Positions 1 to 9,185 of a DNA stretch of 64,000 bases are shown here, piece after piece (position 1 is the first letter of the stretch; the number at the start of each line of letters is the position of its first letter). Origin of the DNA: Bremerella sp. P1 (GTDB lineage Bacteria; Planctomycetota; Planctomycetia; Pirellulales; Pirellulaceae); assembly GCF_028748185.1 (NCBI RefSeq), contig NZ_CP118164.1:4055814-4119813 (forward strand), in the 5' to 3' direction. The position numbers and the translations under genes were made by a program. The notes below the pieces were generated by a model that worked only from the letters and a program-made list of their open reading frames with translations, was not told the DNA's origin and did not search any database.

Positions 1-126
1 ACTACGAAGACGACCGGCCGTTTTTCGATTGGATCGATGATCTTCTGGACCACGGTGCTCTGTCTCGGCCTGACCCTGGGAAACGCCGGAGCAGGCATGC
101 TGTTGATGTGGTACGGCGAGAAGTGA
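1..126 (+). CDS. C-terminal end of a membrane protein (partial)
   Basis: The first frame is open from the window edge to a TGA at 124-126 and encodes 41 residues. About 25 of them form a hydrophobic segment rich in Leu, Gly, Ala and Met, ending in a short polar tail (WYGEK), which fits a last transmembrane helix with a few cytosolic residues. The start lies outside the window. A second frame is open over the same bases but its product is charged and unlike a known protein, so the hydrophobic reading is preferred. Family cannot be named from so little sequence. Confidence 0.5.
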   Translation, partial: TTKTTGRFSIGSMIFWTTVLCLGLTLGNAGAGMLLMWYGEK

Positions 127-296
127 ACGAGCCCGTTAGCTTCTGTCCCATTCGCGGCGACCGCTGTTTCTTAGCCCCCCATTGCAAGTCGTACGAGATT
201 GCAAAAAGAATGGCCATGGCCTCTGGCGTGGGGTAGACTGCCCCCCATGACACAGCAGTACCTCTTCCAAGATTACGTCGAAGCTCTCGTTAGACG

Positions 297-1070
297 ATGA
301 ACAACGATCCCCTTTCCCAAGTCGATCAAGCAAAGCCTAGTCCACCAGCGAAGGAACGGCACAAGCCGCAGCACCTCTTTCCGAATGCGTGGAATTTTTC
401 GTTCAAGACTTTCTTCGTGTTCATGTTTTTCGCAACACTAGCGGCATCGCATGTCTGGACGTCAAAGAAACTTGCCGATGCCGAGAAGCAGTTGCGACGG
501 GTACGCAACGACTATCATCTGCTTAATGTTCAAGATTCCAGTCAGATCTATCTTACGATGCTGGCGAGCAATCCACCCTATTACTTTCAGTGGCGAGTCT
601 CCTTGCCAACGGGACGCGACTACCAGTTTTGTCTTGCTCGGGCCATCGATCACGTCGGGAATGACCAGGCATCAACGTGGAAGGTTCCCCTTCAGCCAGG
701 TACGGGTGTGCTGACCCTGCGGATTCTCGAGAGGGCAAACGATCAGTATCAGGGAGAACTAACCGTTGACTGGGAAGAATTTGGATCTGGATTCGCGCCA
801 ACACGCAGGGTGGTGACCCAAAACTTCAAACAAGACCGAGGCATCCTGTCCCAGGGGTATTGGAAATTCATCAAACGTGTTACTTCGGAGTCAGAAGACG
901 AGGCCGGGAAGCAATATCGCATTATCAACATTGATCGGATAGCGAGAGAATACCAGGGACCTTATTCTCCGACCAAAGAAGCGAACCTCGTTTCAATGGG
1001 GTTCTCCGGGGGTACTTATGAAGCCGACAGCATGTCTGCCTGGATTGAACCAGTAACCGATGAAAAGTGA
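297..1070 (+). CDS. Membrane-anchored hypothetical protein, tandem paralogue 1
   Basis: Encodes 257 residues and begins a run of four tandem paralogues. About 35 polar residues are followed by one transmembrane helix near 40-58, then a short probably coiled linker. A periplasmic-type domain follows, with the shared signature of an aromatic-rich strand, WRVSLPTG and a Tyr. The protein ends in the WIEPV motif also found in paralogue 2. Topology suggests an N-in, C-out protein held in the cytoplasmic membrane. The stop overlaps the start of the next gene by 11 bases, so translation is probably coupled. I do not recognise a named family, and no enzymatic motif is visible. Confidence 0.8.
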   Translation: MNNDPLSQVDQAKPSPPAKERHKPQHLFPNAWNFSFKTFFVFMFFATLAASHVWTSKKLADAEKQLRRVRNDYHLLNVQDSSQIYLTMLASNPPYYFQWRVSLPTGRDYQFCLARAIDHVGNDQASTWKVPLQPGTGVLTLRILERANDQYQGELTVDWEEFGSGFAPTRRVVTQNFKQDRGILSQGYWKFIKRVTSESEDEAGKQYRIINIDRIAREYQGPYSPTKEANLVSMGFSGGTYEADSMSAWIEPVTDEK

Positions 1071-1950
1071 GTCGCGAGCGTTGAATGTTACAACCAGTGA
1101 ATCAGGTGACACCATTTCCGCAGCCGAACACCAAAGCGACGCCCGCCCCAGTCGCATGCGTTTCTCGCTCACAACGATGATTGTCACAATCTCGCTCTCT
1201 TGCCTGGTGATGGGCAATATCATCAGTGCAGGCAAATGGTATTACGAAACACGAGCCTTGAAACGCGAACTGGCCATTGCTGAGCGGACAACCGGATACT
1301 TGGTTGTTGATGATCCGACGAAGATTCAGGTCACGAACGTGGGAACTGCGGTCAAAGGACTTTGGCATTTTCGGTTCTATTTGCCCGAGGGACGCAGCTA
1401 TCGGCTCTGTCACCGTGTCGGTGAAATTCCGCGAGATGGACGCCCTAAAAGAGACGCTCGGATCTTTGTCGAGGAATTGGGGCCAGGCTATGTTAATGTG
1501 TCGTTTTGGCTCGAACGTCAGGGACAAACTGAGTGGAGGGTTTATCGGAGGGGATCTTGGGGGCGTGGCGGTTTCTCCACCATGCTAGACACAACATCGA
1601 ACCATTTCACGACACTGGAATGGTTCGATGCTCACCGGATTAGCTTCACTAGTAATGTCTATTACTTTCACCAACAGCAGGATGGAAAGGAAGGCGATGT
1701 TCGCTATTTCCTCGTCGAAAATCAGGGCGTGCACGACACGAGTATGTTAGGTCATAGGAGTTGCGACCCGGACCAGTCGCTCGATCTCATCAAGATACGT
1801 GCGACGGAAATCCCAGCCCCCGTAAGCGAAGCAATCAATACGTATCCTTTCAGGACCGATCCGAAGCCACTCGAAGAAAATAACGAGATACCGGAAATCA
1901 GCGACGGCATTCAGCTATGGATCGAACCAGTGTCCCATGGAAACCAATGA
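1060..1950 (+). CDS. Membrane-anchored hypothetical protein, tandem paralogue 2
   Basis: Encodes 296 residues with the same plan as its neighbours. A polar head is followed by a transmembrane segment near 30-50 introduced by MRFSLTTMIVTI, then a linker and a domain carrying the family signature FYLPEGRSYRLC near residues 108-119 and closing with LWIEPV. The conserved Phe-Ser-Leu-Thr lead-in to the membrane helix recurs in paralogues 3 and 4 (FSILTILLVT, FSLLSMILLV), evidence of gene duplication. The start ATG lies inside the end of paralogue 1 and the stop inside the start of paralogue 3. Function unknown. Confidence 0.8.
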   Translation: MKSESRALNVTTSESGDTISAAEHQSDARPSRMRFSLTTMIVTISLSCLVMGNIISAGKWYYETRALKRELAIAERTTGYLVVDDPTKIQVTNVGTAVKGLWHFRFYLPEGRSYRLCHRVGEIPRDGRPKRDARIFVEELGPGYVNVSFWLERQGQTEWRVYRRGSWGRGGFSTMLDTTSNHFTTLEWFDAHRISFTSNVYYFHQQQDGKEGDVRYFLVENQGVHDTSMLGHRSCDPDQSLDLIKIRATEIPAPVSEAINTYPFRTDPKPLEENNEIPEISDGIQLWIEPVSHGNQ

Positions 1951-2815
1951 GCCACCTACGGAACACGTCGAAACGCAGCCGACCGGCTGCCGTTTCCGTT
2001 TTTCAATTCTCACCATCCTCCTCGTCACAACGGTCGTTGGCCTCTCGCTCGCATACTTCCGATCGCGGAGCGACTTGTTGGACGCTCAGGCCGAGCTAAC
2101 GGATGTTCGTCAGACGTACGAGTTGATCGATGTCGAAGATAACCAGAAGATCTACGTTCGCATGATGAAGGTGCCTGCGAGTAATATGTGGCAGTGGCGC
2201 GTCTTTCTGCCGGAAGGGAGCCGTTATCGTATCAAGTTCGACTACAACAGCATCCCGCCGAAAACGCCCAAACCGGCGACCCGTTCCAACTTGACCCTTT
2301 CGCCGGGGACTTATGTGATTACGCAGATGTTTATCTTTGAACCAGCCTCGAACGCTTCGAAGTGGAAATTCAACCTGGCCGCGACCGGGCCTTACGCCGA
2401 CGTGCGGGCCAGCGGTCGTGTGCCGCGTGAAGAACTCAGTTGGCTGGAGGCCGAAATGCTGCCCAGTGGTGACTTTGTCCTTCCGTCGACCGAAGAGAGC
2501 AAGCCGGGGAAAAAGGTCCGGTTTAATGTCATTCCGAGTGTGGAACTCGCGTTGCCGATGTCTGCCTACGACCAAACCTCGCACGACGCGGATCAAGAGG
2601 TCGATCTGATGCGCTGGGAGGTCGACGAGCCACGCAACCCAGTCGGCCAAGAGCCAAGCGACTACTTGCCGCTAGAAGTCTTTAGGTTGTGGATCGAGCG
2701 CGAGCCGCCGCCGAAGGTTTCGCAGGGGCTTATTCCTTGTCCGCTGATTCGCCAGAAGGCCTTGGCAAATGGTTTTCAAGTGCGAGTTGGTTCCCCTGAG
2801 GATATTGTTCCATGA
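1937..2815 (+). CDS. Membrane-anchored hypothetical protein, tandem paralogue 3
   Basis: Encodes 292 residues. The membrane helix lies near 22-42, and the signature WQWRVFLPEGSRYRI falls around residues 86-100. FRLWIE, the counterpart of the end motif in paralogues 1 and 2, comes near residue 253, so this copy carries an extra tail of about 35 residues. Its ATG overlaps the end of paralogue 2 by 14 bases, and its TGA overlaps the next ATG as ATGA. The tight packing implies one transcript and similar amounts of the four proteins. No catalytic motif was seen; a sensory or structural envelope role is only a guess. Confidence 0.8.
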   Translation: METNEPPTEHVETQPTGCRFRFSILTILLVTTVVGLSLAYFRSRSDLLDAQAELTDVRQTYELIDVEDNQKIYVRMMKVPASNMWQWRVFLPEGSRYRIKFDYNSIPPKTPKPATRSNLTLSPGTYVITQMFIFEPASNASKWKFNLAATGPYADVRASGRVPREELSWLEAEMLPSGDFVLPSTEESKPGKKVRFNVIPSVELALPMSAYDQTSHDADQEVDLMRWEVDEPRNPVGQEPSDYLPLEVFRLWIEREPPPKVSQGLIPCPLIRQKALANGFQVRVGSPEDIVP

Positions 2816-3585
2816 ACACGCCCGAGAAGCATGACGTCCATGTGTCTGATACACCCAAGCGGCGCTCGTGGGGGATTCGCTTTTCATTACTCTCGATGAT
2901 CCTTCTGGTCACGGTCGTGGCCCTCTCGATTTCTCACTGGCAGATGTTCGAGCAACTTTCGCAGATGAAAGTGCGGAACGAGCAGCTCTCGCAGGCGCTG
3001 GGGATTCCTCCGATCACTGACTCGACGAAGGTTACCGCGATTGGTGTTCCGGTGATGACGCAAGAATCTTGGGAGTGGCACGTCTTTCTTCCCGACGGCA
3101 AGGAGTACGACCTGTACGTGGCGTTCACGCATGTTCCCGGCGAGGGCCTGCCGGAAAATCCGATCCATGTCGAATCGCTTACCAACGGCGAAGTTCGCAT
3201 CAACCTTTCGATTGACCCGCAAGAGCATTTGCCACCAACGGTAACGGTACGCGGACGCTACGTTGTGCCAGCTCAGGACGTGCAAACCATGCTGTACCAT
3301 GGCCTGTCGCGGCGCGAGGCCTCGTGGCTTGCGCACTATGGCGGCGAGTATCGTGAGGTTGCTCGAGGCGAAGGCGATAAGTGGTATCGCACGTCAAGTC
3401 AGGGCCTGATCGACGACCCTGAGTTCGTGGCGACGACCTTCGACCCGGACCAACCAATCGTGCTGCGTCGCACGCGGGTGTTCCCGATCGAAAACCCTAG
3501 CGACGACGAGCAGCCCAAGACGTGTGCCGGGATGATGGTCTGGCTGGTTCCCAAGGCGGCCGAAGACGAAGTCGTCGATCCTTAG
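2812..3585 (+). CDS. Membrane-anchored hypothetical protein, tandem paralogue 4
   Basis: Encodes 257 residues: a cytosolic head of about 20, a transmembrane helix near 24-44, a short coiled-coil-like linker (QLSQMKVRNEQLSQAL), then the shared domain with WEWHVFLPDGKEYDLY near 85-100. It ends with MMVWLVPKA, equivalent to the WIEPV end of paralogues 1 and 2. It starts in an ATGA overlap with paralogue 3. Its TAG shares bases with the stop of the convergent efflux gene at 3582, so no room is left for a separate terminator. Function unknown. Confidence 0.8.
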   Translation: MNTPEKHDVHVSDTPKRRSWGIRFSLLSMILLVTVVALSISHWQMFEQLSQMKVRNEQLSQALGIPPITDSTKVTAIGVPVMTQESWEWHVFLPDGKEYDLYVAFTHVPGEGLPENPIHVESLTNGEVRINLSIDPQEHLPPTVTVRGRYVVPAQDVQTMLYHGLSRREASWLAHYGGEYREVARGEGDKWYRTSSQGLIDDPEFVATTFDPDQPIVLRRTRVFPIENPSDDEQPKTCAGMMVWLVPKAAEDEVVDP

Positions 3586-4808
3586 GCACTCTCTTCGCCC
3601 AGGCAAAGCTCTTCTGCAGGCTCCGGTTTCGGGAATGCCCAGTTTGCGGTGATGCCTGCGGCGATACTGGCAAGTGCGATCGTAACGGCCATGGGGATCG
3701 CCGTGCCATTGGCTGTCAGCCCAATCACCAGGGCCGCGATCGTGCCGAAGCCAAACTGACAGGCACCCATCAATGCGGCGGCCGTACCGGAAATCTTCCC
3801 ATGGGCCTCCAACGCCATCACACCACACAGCGGCAGGATGAACCCGATCGAAGTGATAATGACAAACAGCAGAATCGAAAGCAGCACAACGTTCATCTCG
3901 CCAGCCAGCTCCAAAGATAGGAACGTCACGGCGGCCAGCACATAGGTCGCTAGCGCCGAGCGAATGATGGTCTCGGCACTGAAGCGACCCAGTAGCCGCG
4001 GACCACTCTGCGCACCGATCATCAGCCCGACAGCGTTCGACGCGAAAATGAAACTAAAAACCGTGGGCGAGATTCCGTGGATGTTGATGAACGCGAACGA
4101 CGACCCGGTCAGGTAGGCGTAGATACCTGCCTGGGCAAACGCCATGGTGGCCACGTACGGTATGTACTGTCGACTGAAGAGCAGCGTGCCATAATTCCGT
4201 AGCGCGGCGATCGGATGGCTGGAAGTCCGTTGCTCCGGCAAGCGGGTTTCCGGCATCAGCGTCAACACCAGCATAATACAACCCACTCCAAACAAAGCGA
4301 GAAGGACAAAGATCCATCGCCACGATGCGAACATCAAAATAGCCGAACCCAACAGAGGCCCGAGGATCGGCGCTAAGCCAAGCACCAGCATCATCATGCC
4401 CACGAGTTTGGCGGCGGTTGGTCCCGTGTAAAGATCGCGAACTACAGCCATGCCAATCGCGCGGCCGATCGAAGCACCAAGCCCTTGGATGAACCGTAAT
4501 ACGAGAAGTTGTTCGCCGTTTTGAACAAACGCACAACCAAGCGATGCGGCAATGAATAGTAACATTCCTGCGATGATCATCGGCTTGCGACCGACACGAT
4601 CGGAGACTGGTCCCAGGAACAACTGCCCCGTCATCAGCCCGGCCAAAAAGGTCATCAGGCTGAACTGGACGATGCCTTCGCTGACGCCAAGCTCTGAGGT
4701 GATCTGCGGCATGCCTGGCAGGTATAAGTCGATCGCCAAGGGGCCGACAGCCCCCAGGATTCCCAAAATGGGAGCAATCAGCCAGGGATGAATTTGCCGC
4801 GAGGTCAT
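3582..4808 (-). CDS. Bcr/CflA-type MFS drug efflux transporter
   Basis: A 408-residue, twelve-helix major facilitator protein that would export drugs or other small molecules by proton antiport across the cytoplasmic membrane. The N-terminus resembles the Bcr/CflA group (LAIDLYLPGMPQI near 24-36). The MFS loop motif GPVSDRVGRKP sits at 66-76, and RFIQGLGAS with a following Arg-Asp pair matches the motif of drug:H+ antiporters. ATG at 4808 has AGGAAG about ten bases upstream. It is divergent from the TetR gene across a short palindrome-containing spacer, the usual layout of a locally repressed pump. Substrate cannot be told from sequence. Confidence 0.9.
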   Translation of the reverse strand: MTSRQIHPWLIAPILGILGAVGPLAIDLYLPGMPQITSELGVSEGIVQFSLMTFLAGLMTGQLFLGPVSDRVGRKPMIIAGMLLFIAASLGCAFVQNGEQLLVLRFIQGLGASIGRAIGMAVVRDLYTGPTAAKLVGMMMLVLGLAPILGPLLGSAILMFASWRWIFVLLALFGVGCIMLVLTLMPETRLPEQRTSSHPIAALRNYGTLLFSRQYIPYVATMAFAQAGIYAYLTGSSFAFINIHGISPTVFSFIFASNAVGLMIGAQSGPRLLGRFSAETIIRSALATYVLAAVTFLSLELAGEMNVVLLSILLFVIITSIGFILPLCGVMALEAHGKISGTAAALMGACQFGFGTIAALVIGLTANGTAIPMAVTIALASIAAGITANWAFPKPEPAEELCLGEESA

Positions 4809-4866
4809 AGTGCTTCCTGCGATTTAGTGTCAGTGCGTTTGTTTTTTTACTTGAATTTGAATATTG

Positions 4867-4882
4867 GAAACGATATCGTTTC
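4867..4882. promoter_or_regulatory. Putative TetR operator (16-base perfect palindrome)
   Basis: GAAACGATATCGTTTC is a perfect 16-base palindrome in the spacer between the divergent efflux and tetR genes, within AT-rich flanks that could hold both promoters. TetR-family dimers bind such palindromes, so this is the likely site for self- and pump repression. Binding by the neighbour is inferred from position only. Confidence 0.6.
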
Positions 4883-4925
4883 TTAAATGGAACCATATTC
4901 GTCTTCCTCCTATGAGTCAACGGTT

Positions 4926-5561
4926 ATGACGAAACCCACATCCCACGAACCTGAGAAGGCCAAACCGGGCCGTCCACCGGTTTACACCGAAAAAGAACGC
5001 TGTCAGCGACTGTTAACGGCAGCAGAACAGGTGTTCACCACGACGGGGTATGGTGCGGCGACGATGGAAGAAATCGCCAAATCGGCTGGGATGTCCAAGA
5101 AGACACTCTATGCGCTGTACCCGGACAAGGAACATTTGTTCGCCGCGATGGTAGGCGGATTGTGGGACTCTCCCTGGGAAAACGACCAATCGCAGGTCAT
5201 TGATGCAGGGGCCGAGCTTCGTCGTCGCTTGCATGCGATGGTGCAGTTCATCATGACGGCGCGGCAAGTCCGCCTGACGCGGCTGTTGATCTCGGAAGCC
5301 GAACGCACGCCGAAACTGGCCCGCGACTTTCACGATCGCGTGATCTCCAAAGCCCGCCGCTACCTGGCCGAAGCGGTCGAACGTGCCCGCGACGAAGGTG
5401 TCGGCCCGCAGATCGACGACGTTGATCAAATGACCGCAACGCTCCTGGGTGCCGCGCTGGCCCGTAATCATCTGGGGGCACTGTTCGGTCGAAAACCAAA
5501 GGCTACCAAGAAACAGCTGGAAGACCAGGTCGACACGGCGCTGCGGCTTTTGGGGTACTAA
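4926..5561 (+). CDS. TetR-family transcriptional regulator
   Basis: A 211-residue regulator. After a polar tail of about 20 residues comes the TetR DNA-binding domain: a first helix with TAAEQVFTTTGY, then the helix-turn-helix MEEIAKSAGMSKKTLYALYPDK, typical in length and spacing. The C-terminal helical part would bind an inducer and dimerise. The open frame also allows an ATG at 4887, but that start would leave only four bases to the palindrome at 4867-4882, so the ATG at 4926 is preferred; neither has a good ribosome-binding site. It probably represses itself and the divergent pump. Confidence 0.85.
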   Translation: MTKPTSHEPEKAKPGRPPVYTEKERCQRLLTAAEQVFTTTGYGAATMEEIAKSAGMSKKTLYALYPDKEHLFAAMVGGLWDSPWENDQSQVIDAGAELRRRLHAMVQFIMTARQVRLTRLLISEAERTPKLARDFHDRVISKARRYLAEAVERARDEGVGPQIDDVDQMTATLLGAALARNHLGALFGRKPKATKKQLEDQVDTALRLLGY

Positions 5562-5638
5562 TGCTCGTGACGCTGACGCTTCTGGATGAAACGAATGTGA
5601 AACGAGTCGGTATTTTCACAGGTTCCTAAGCAACACTT

Positions 5639-6043
5639 CTAAGTGATGAGCCGCGCTAGGATCGAACAAAGTAGCAACACTTGGCAGGGGGTGCCAACCA
5701 TTGTCGGTACCAAATTCGGCGTCCATGTATAAGTCTTTGCAAGGGTTCGGTACTGTTCGTCAGAAATCAGTCCGATCGCGTGTTTAAGAGCTATGCTCTC
5801 CGCATGCCACCGATCGCATTCTAGGCTTTCAAATGACTTGGGTAGGTTCGACATAAAGTAAATCATGAACCAAGTGCTCAGTGCAAATTCGCTCGGAGCA
5901 AACACTTTCCACCAAAGGTTTCCTATCGCCGTCAACGTGAGGGCGATGATTGCCATGTTCAGCAATGCTCTTAGAAACCGATTTGTCGTTGACTGGTTTC
6001 GCACGATTGAATGTAGCCTATCGACACAACAAGATTGACACAT
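5639..6043 (-). CDS. Small membrane hypothetical protein
   Basis: Encodes 134 residues from the ATG at 6043. The open frame extends to 6142, but that part runs through the ilvB terminator hairpin, so the inner start is preferred. Two hydrophobic segments are visible: one near 26-50 (ALLNMAIIALTLTAIGNLWW and onward) and a weaker one at the C-terminus (VLLLCSILARLI). Between them lies a soluble helical stretch rich in charged and aromatic residues. Early cysteines (MCQSCC) may be a metal or lipid site or chance. Family not recognised. Confidence 0.5.
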   Translation of the reverse strand: MCQSCCVDRLHSIVRNQSTTNRFLRALLNMAIIALTLTAIGNLWWKVFAPSEFALSTWFMIYFMSNLPKSFESLECDRWHAESIALKHAIGLISDEQYRTLAKTYTWTPNLVPTMVGTPCQVLLLCSILARLIT

Positions 6044-6085
6044 AGATATCTTCGATAGAGCTTGAGGAATCTTGATCAGTAGGCA

Positions 6086-6116
6086 CAAAAACAGGGAGCC
6101 ATTTCTAGCTCCCTGT
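6086..6116 (-). terminator. Intrinsic terminator of ilvB
   Basis: Read on the minus strand, a perfect 9-base-pair stem (arms 6108-6116 and 6091-6099, loop of eight) is followed by five T. It lies about 30 bases after the ilvB stop. Confidence 0.85.
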
Positions 6117-6145
6117 CTTGGTTGTTTTGATGTGCCGAACAAGTC

Positions 6146-7915
6146 TTACGACTTGATCATTTCCTTCACGGTCATGCCGCTTGGGATCATTGGCAGGACG
6201 TGTTCTTGGTAAGGAACTTGAACGTCCAGGACGTAGGGGCCGTCGTAGGCGATCATCTCTTCCAAGGCAGGAAGCAAGTCGGCCTTGGCGCGGATCGTTG
6301 CACCACCACAGCCGTAGCCCTTGGCGATCTGGACGAAGTTCGGGTAAGTCTCTTTCGGGTAGATGTCTTCACCCTTGCCGTACCATTCTTCGTGGTGAAT
6401 CGGGCCCAGGTAGGTGTGGGCTCGGTTACCGGCCATGAAGCGGTCTTCCCACTGGACCACCATGCCCAGGTGCTGATTGTTAAGGAGCAGCACCTTCACT
6501 GGCAGGTTTTCGCAATAGCAGGTTGCCAGTTCCTGGATGTTCATCTGGAAACTGCCGTCCCCTTCGATGTCGATACACAGGGCATCTGGGTTGGCTGCCT
6601 GAGCACCCATGGCAGCTGGCAGGCCGAAGCCCATGGTGCCCAGACCGCTGCTGGACATCCAGGTGCGTGGCTTCTTGAACTGGTAGAACTGAGCCGCCCA
6701 CATCTGGTGCTGGCCGACGCCGACCGAGATGATCGTTTCGCGGTCTTGCGTGATGCGCGAAAGCTCGGCGATAGCGTGCTGCTGCAAGATTCCGTCGAAG
6801 TCCTTGTTGTAGGTCAACGGATCTTTCTTCTTCATGTCCTGGCAGTGGGCCACCCAGTCGGAGATATCCTCAGGGGCTTCGACCACTTCGTTCAGCATCT
6901 TGAGTGCTGGCTTCAGATCGCTAACGATCGGAATGTGGGCGATCTTGTTTTTGTTGAGTTCGCCTGGGTCGATGTCGATGTGGACGATCTTGGCGTCCTT
7001 GGCAAACTCAGCAAGCTTGCCGGTCACGCGGTCGTCGAAGCGAACGCCCAAGCCGATCAACAGGTCGCACTCGCTCACGGCCAGGTTGGCGTAAACGGTA
7101 CCGTGCATGCCGAGCATGTCGAGCGACAGCGGATCGGAGTTCGGGAGCACGCCCAAACCCATCACGGTCATCGTGGTGGGAATGCCCGTCTTCTTGACCA
7201 ACTCACGCAGCTCCTCGGAAGCTTCCGAGGTGATGATACCACCACCAGCGTAGATGATCGGACGCTTGGCGCGCTTGATCGCGGCAGCGACCTGGCGGAT
7301 TTGTTCAGGCTTGGCCAGACGCGACGTGACGTTGTAGCCAGGCAGATCCATTTCGCAGTCCCAGTCAGGCACCGTTTGTTCGAGCTGGACGTCTTTCGGA
7401 ATATCGATCAGCACGGGGCCAGGTCGGCCGGTCGTGGCGATGTGGAAGGCTTCCTTCATGATCCGACACAGGTCTTTGATGTCGGTCACCAGATAGTGAT
7501 GCTTGGTGATACCGCGACAAACTTCGACAATCGGCGTTTCCTGGAACGCATCGCTACCGATCACGGCACGCGGAACCTGGGCACTGATGGCGATCAGCGG
7601 AATGCTGTCGAGCTTGGCATCGGCAATGGCCGTAACGAGGTTGGTTGCGCCGGGACCACTGGTCGCCATGGCAGCACCAACCTTACCAGTCGAACGAGCC
7701 AAACCTTGAGCTGCGAAACAGCCGCCCTGTTCGTGACGAGGAAGGATCGTGCGGATCTTGTCTTTGTAACGCGTCAGGGCCTGATGCAACGGCATGCTGC
7801 AACCGCCGGGATAAGCGAAGAGTACTTCTACGCCATGTCGTACCAGCGATTCGATCATAATGTCGGCGCCTAGCATGACTTGGTTTTGCGTAGATTTTTC
7901 AGTCGAAGTACTCAC
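6146..7915 (-). CDS. ilvB: Acetolactate synthase, large (catalytic) subunit
   Basis: A 589-residue thiamine-diphosphate enzyme that condenses two pyruvate to acetolactate (or pyruvate with 2-oxobutyrate), the first common step of valine, leucine and isoleucine synthesis. Visible are the catalytic Glu in RHEQGG, the central FAD/substrate domain, and the ThDP-Mg motif starting GDGSF and ending in the NNQ/LGMV stretch. Length matches the family. The longest frame starts at 8044, but GTG at 7915 has CGGAG a few bases upstream and gives the usual N-terminus, so it is chosen. No regulatory subunit (ilvN) is adjacent. The gene ends with its own terminator. Confidence 0.93.
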   Translation of the reverse strand: MSTSTEKSTQNQVMLGADIMIESLVRHGVEVLFAYPGGCSMPLHQALTRYKDKIRTILPRHEQGGCFAAQGLARSTGKVGAAMATSGPGATNLVTAIADAKLDSIPLIAISAQVPRAVIGSDAFQETPIVEVCRGITKHHYLVTDIKDLCRIMKEAFHIATTGRPGPVLIDIPKDVQLEQTVPDWDCEMDLPGYNVTSRLAKPEQIRQVAAAIKRAKRPIIYAGGGIITSEASEELRELVKKTGIPTTMTVMGLGVLPNSDPLSLDMLGMHGTVYANLAVSECDLLIGLGVRFDDRVTGKLAEFAKDAKIVHIDIDPGELNKNKIAHIPIVSDLKPALKMLNEVVEAPEDISDWVAHCQDMKKKDPLTYNKDFDGILQQHAIAELSRITQDRETIISVGVGQHQMWAAQFYQFKKPRTWMSSSGLGTMGFGLPAAMGAQAANPDALCIDIEGDGSFQMNIQELATCYCENLPVKVLLLNNQHLGMVVQWEDRFMAGNRAHTYLGPIHHEEWYGKGEDIYPKETYPNFVQIAKGYGCGGATIRAKADLLPALEEMIAYDGPYVLDVQVPYQEHVLPMIPSGMTVKEMIKS

Positions 7916-8318
7916 AGATTTTCTCCGGTGATTGAAACAGATTCCCTTTGGACCCAATCCTGGTGCTAACCGAGCACGCGCGATTTGGATTGCCTGAATC
8001 CCTTTACCAAAGGCCCTATGCCCATAGAAGGAGTCAGGGGACATTAGTCCAAACTATAAGGATAGGCAACTATGGCACAAGGTTCAACCGAATGAGCCCG
8101 TTTTCAGGTGCGGAAAACCACTAAAACAGGGTATTTGCAGGGTCTCGGTTGGCAGAATTCACGGCCGTTTGCGCAGATATTTACGAATGGGCCAAGTAGG
8201 GCTTTTGAGATCCATGCCCACGAATGCATGACGCGTAGCTTGAATTGCGTCGAAAGTTTCAGGCCGACCAGGGCACCCTGGCTCAATCTGAGGCAGGATG
8301 CCAACTTCGCGTTGAAGG
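7916..8318. other. Gene-free spacer with possible ilvB promoter and leader
   Basis: No convincing gene. On the minus strand a sigma-70-like pair, TTGTGC (8075-8080) and TATAGT (8053-8058) 16 bases apart, would start a leader of roughly 130 bases before the ilvB GTG. The leader is open in frame with ilvB from an ATG at 8044, but that ATG has no ribosome-binding site. I saw no run of branched-chain amino-acid codons that would mark attenuation. Confidence 0.35.
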
Positions 8319-9185
8319 TCAGTCTGCCATTCGATACCGCAGGATGCACCACAACGCTGCTAGCCCATCTTTCCAGCTAATCTTATTGCTGGCCGACCAG
8401 TCCTGAGCGTTGTACGTCACGGGTCGTTCGGTGAAGCGATAGTTTCGCTTGGCCAGTTTGGCGGTGATTTCCGGTTCGATGCCAAAGCGATTCTCCTGCA
8501 AGTTGACCTGCTGAATGACTTTACGAGGAAAGGCTTTCAGAGCGGTCTGCATGTCGGTCAGGTGCAGTCCGGTCAAGCAGTTGGAAATGCAGGTCAGCGT
8601 TTGATTGCCTAGCTGACGAATCCAAGAGGTTTCCTTCGAGGTGCCGTTGTGCGCGAGGAATCGAGATCCGTAAGCGACGTCCGCTTCGCCTGTGACGATG
8701 GGACGAATCACCTGCACGAGATCTTGGGGATTGTATTCCATGTCGGCATCTTGGATGACGACCACATCGCCAGTCACTTCTGGCAAGGCCGTACGAATCG
8801 CTGCACCTTTGCCTTGGTTATTGGGATGATAGAAGATCTTCAGATCGCAAAAGTGAGCCAAGCGGGCCAGCACGCTGCGTGTTCCGTCCGTACTGCCGTC
8901 GTCGACAATGGCAATTTCGGTGCGAAATGGCAACTGCATCAGCCGCTGGATCACGGTCGCGATCGTATTTTCTTCGTTGAAAACGGGCACGATCACCGAC
9001 AGGCGGAAATCATGCGGTAGTGGATAGTCGACGCCGGTCGTGTCGTGGCCATCCGACAGAACTTCTTCCGTCAGTTCCTCGGCATCAGCCAGTCGAAATT
9101 CGAACGGGGCCAGATCGAGCGGATGGTCGTCGATCGGTTCCCAGGTAGATGCTCCGCAGTTTGGTGTTAGTAAGCTGGTGCTCAT
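8319..9185 (-). CDS. Glycosyltransferase family 2 (polyprenyl-phosphate type)
   Basis: A 288-residue cytosolic or membrane-associated transferase that would move a sugar from a nucleotide donor, probably to a polyprenyl phosphate as in DPM1/DPG synthase relatives. After a 60-residue acidic head comes the GT-A fold: LSVIVPVFNEENTI near 62-75, VDDGSTDGT at 94-102, and the metal-binding DADME at 146-150. There is no C-terminal membrane helix. Its ATG overlaps the end of the upstream polytopic membrane protein as ATGA, so the two are co-translated and may act in one pathway of glycan assembly. Substrate unknown. Confidence 0.85.
   Translation of the reverse strand: MSTSLLTPNCGASTWEPIDDHPLDLAPFEFRLADAEELTEEVLSDGHDTTGVDYPLPHDFRLSVIVPVFNEENTIATVIQRLMQLPFRTEIAIVDDGSTDGTRSVLARLAHFCDLKIFYHPNNQGKGAAIRTALPEVTGDVVVIQDADMEYNPQDLVQVIRPIVTGEADVAYGSRFLAHNGTSKETSWIRQLGNQTLTCISNCLTGLHLTDMQTALKAFPRKVIQQVNLQENRFGIEPEITAKLAKRNYRFTERPVTYNAQDWSASNKISWKDGLAALWCILRYRMAD

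Noticed and set aside
6200-7873. Long open frame (557 codons) on the + strand opposite ilvB
   Set aside because: It mirrors the codon structure of ilvB, its product is rich in His, Val and Arg without family pattern, and ilvB is certain.
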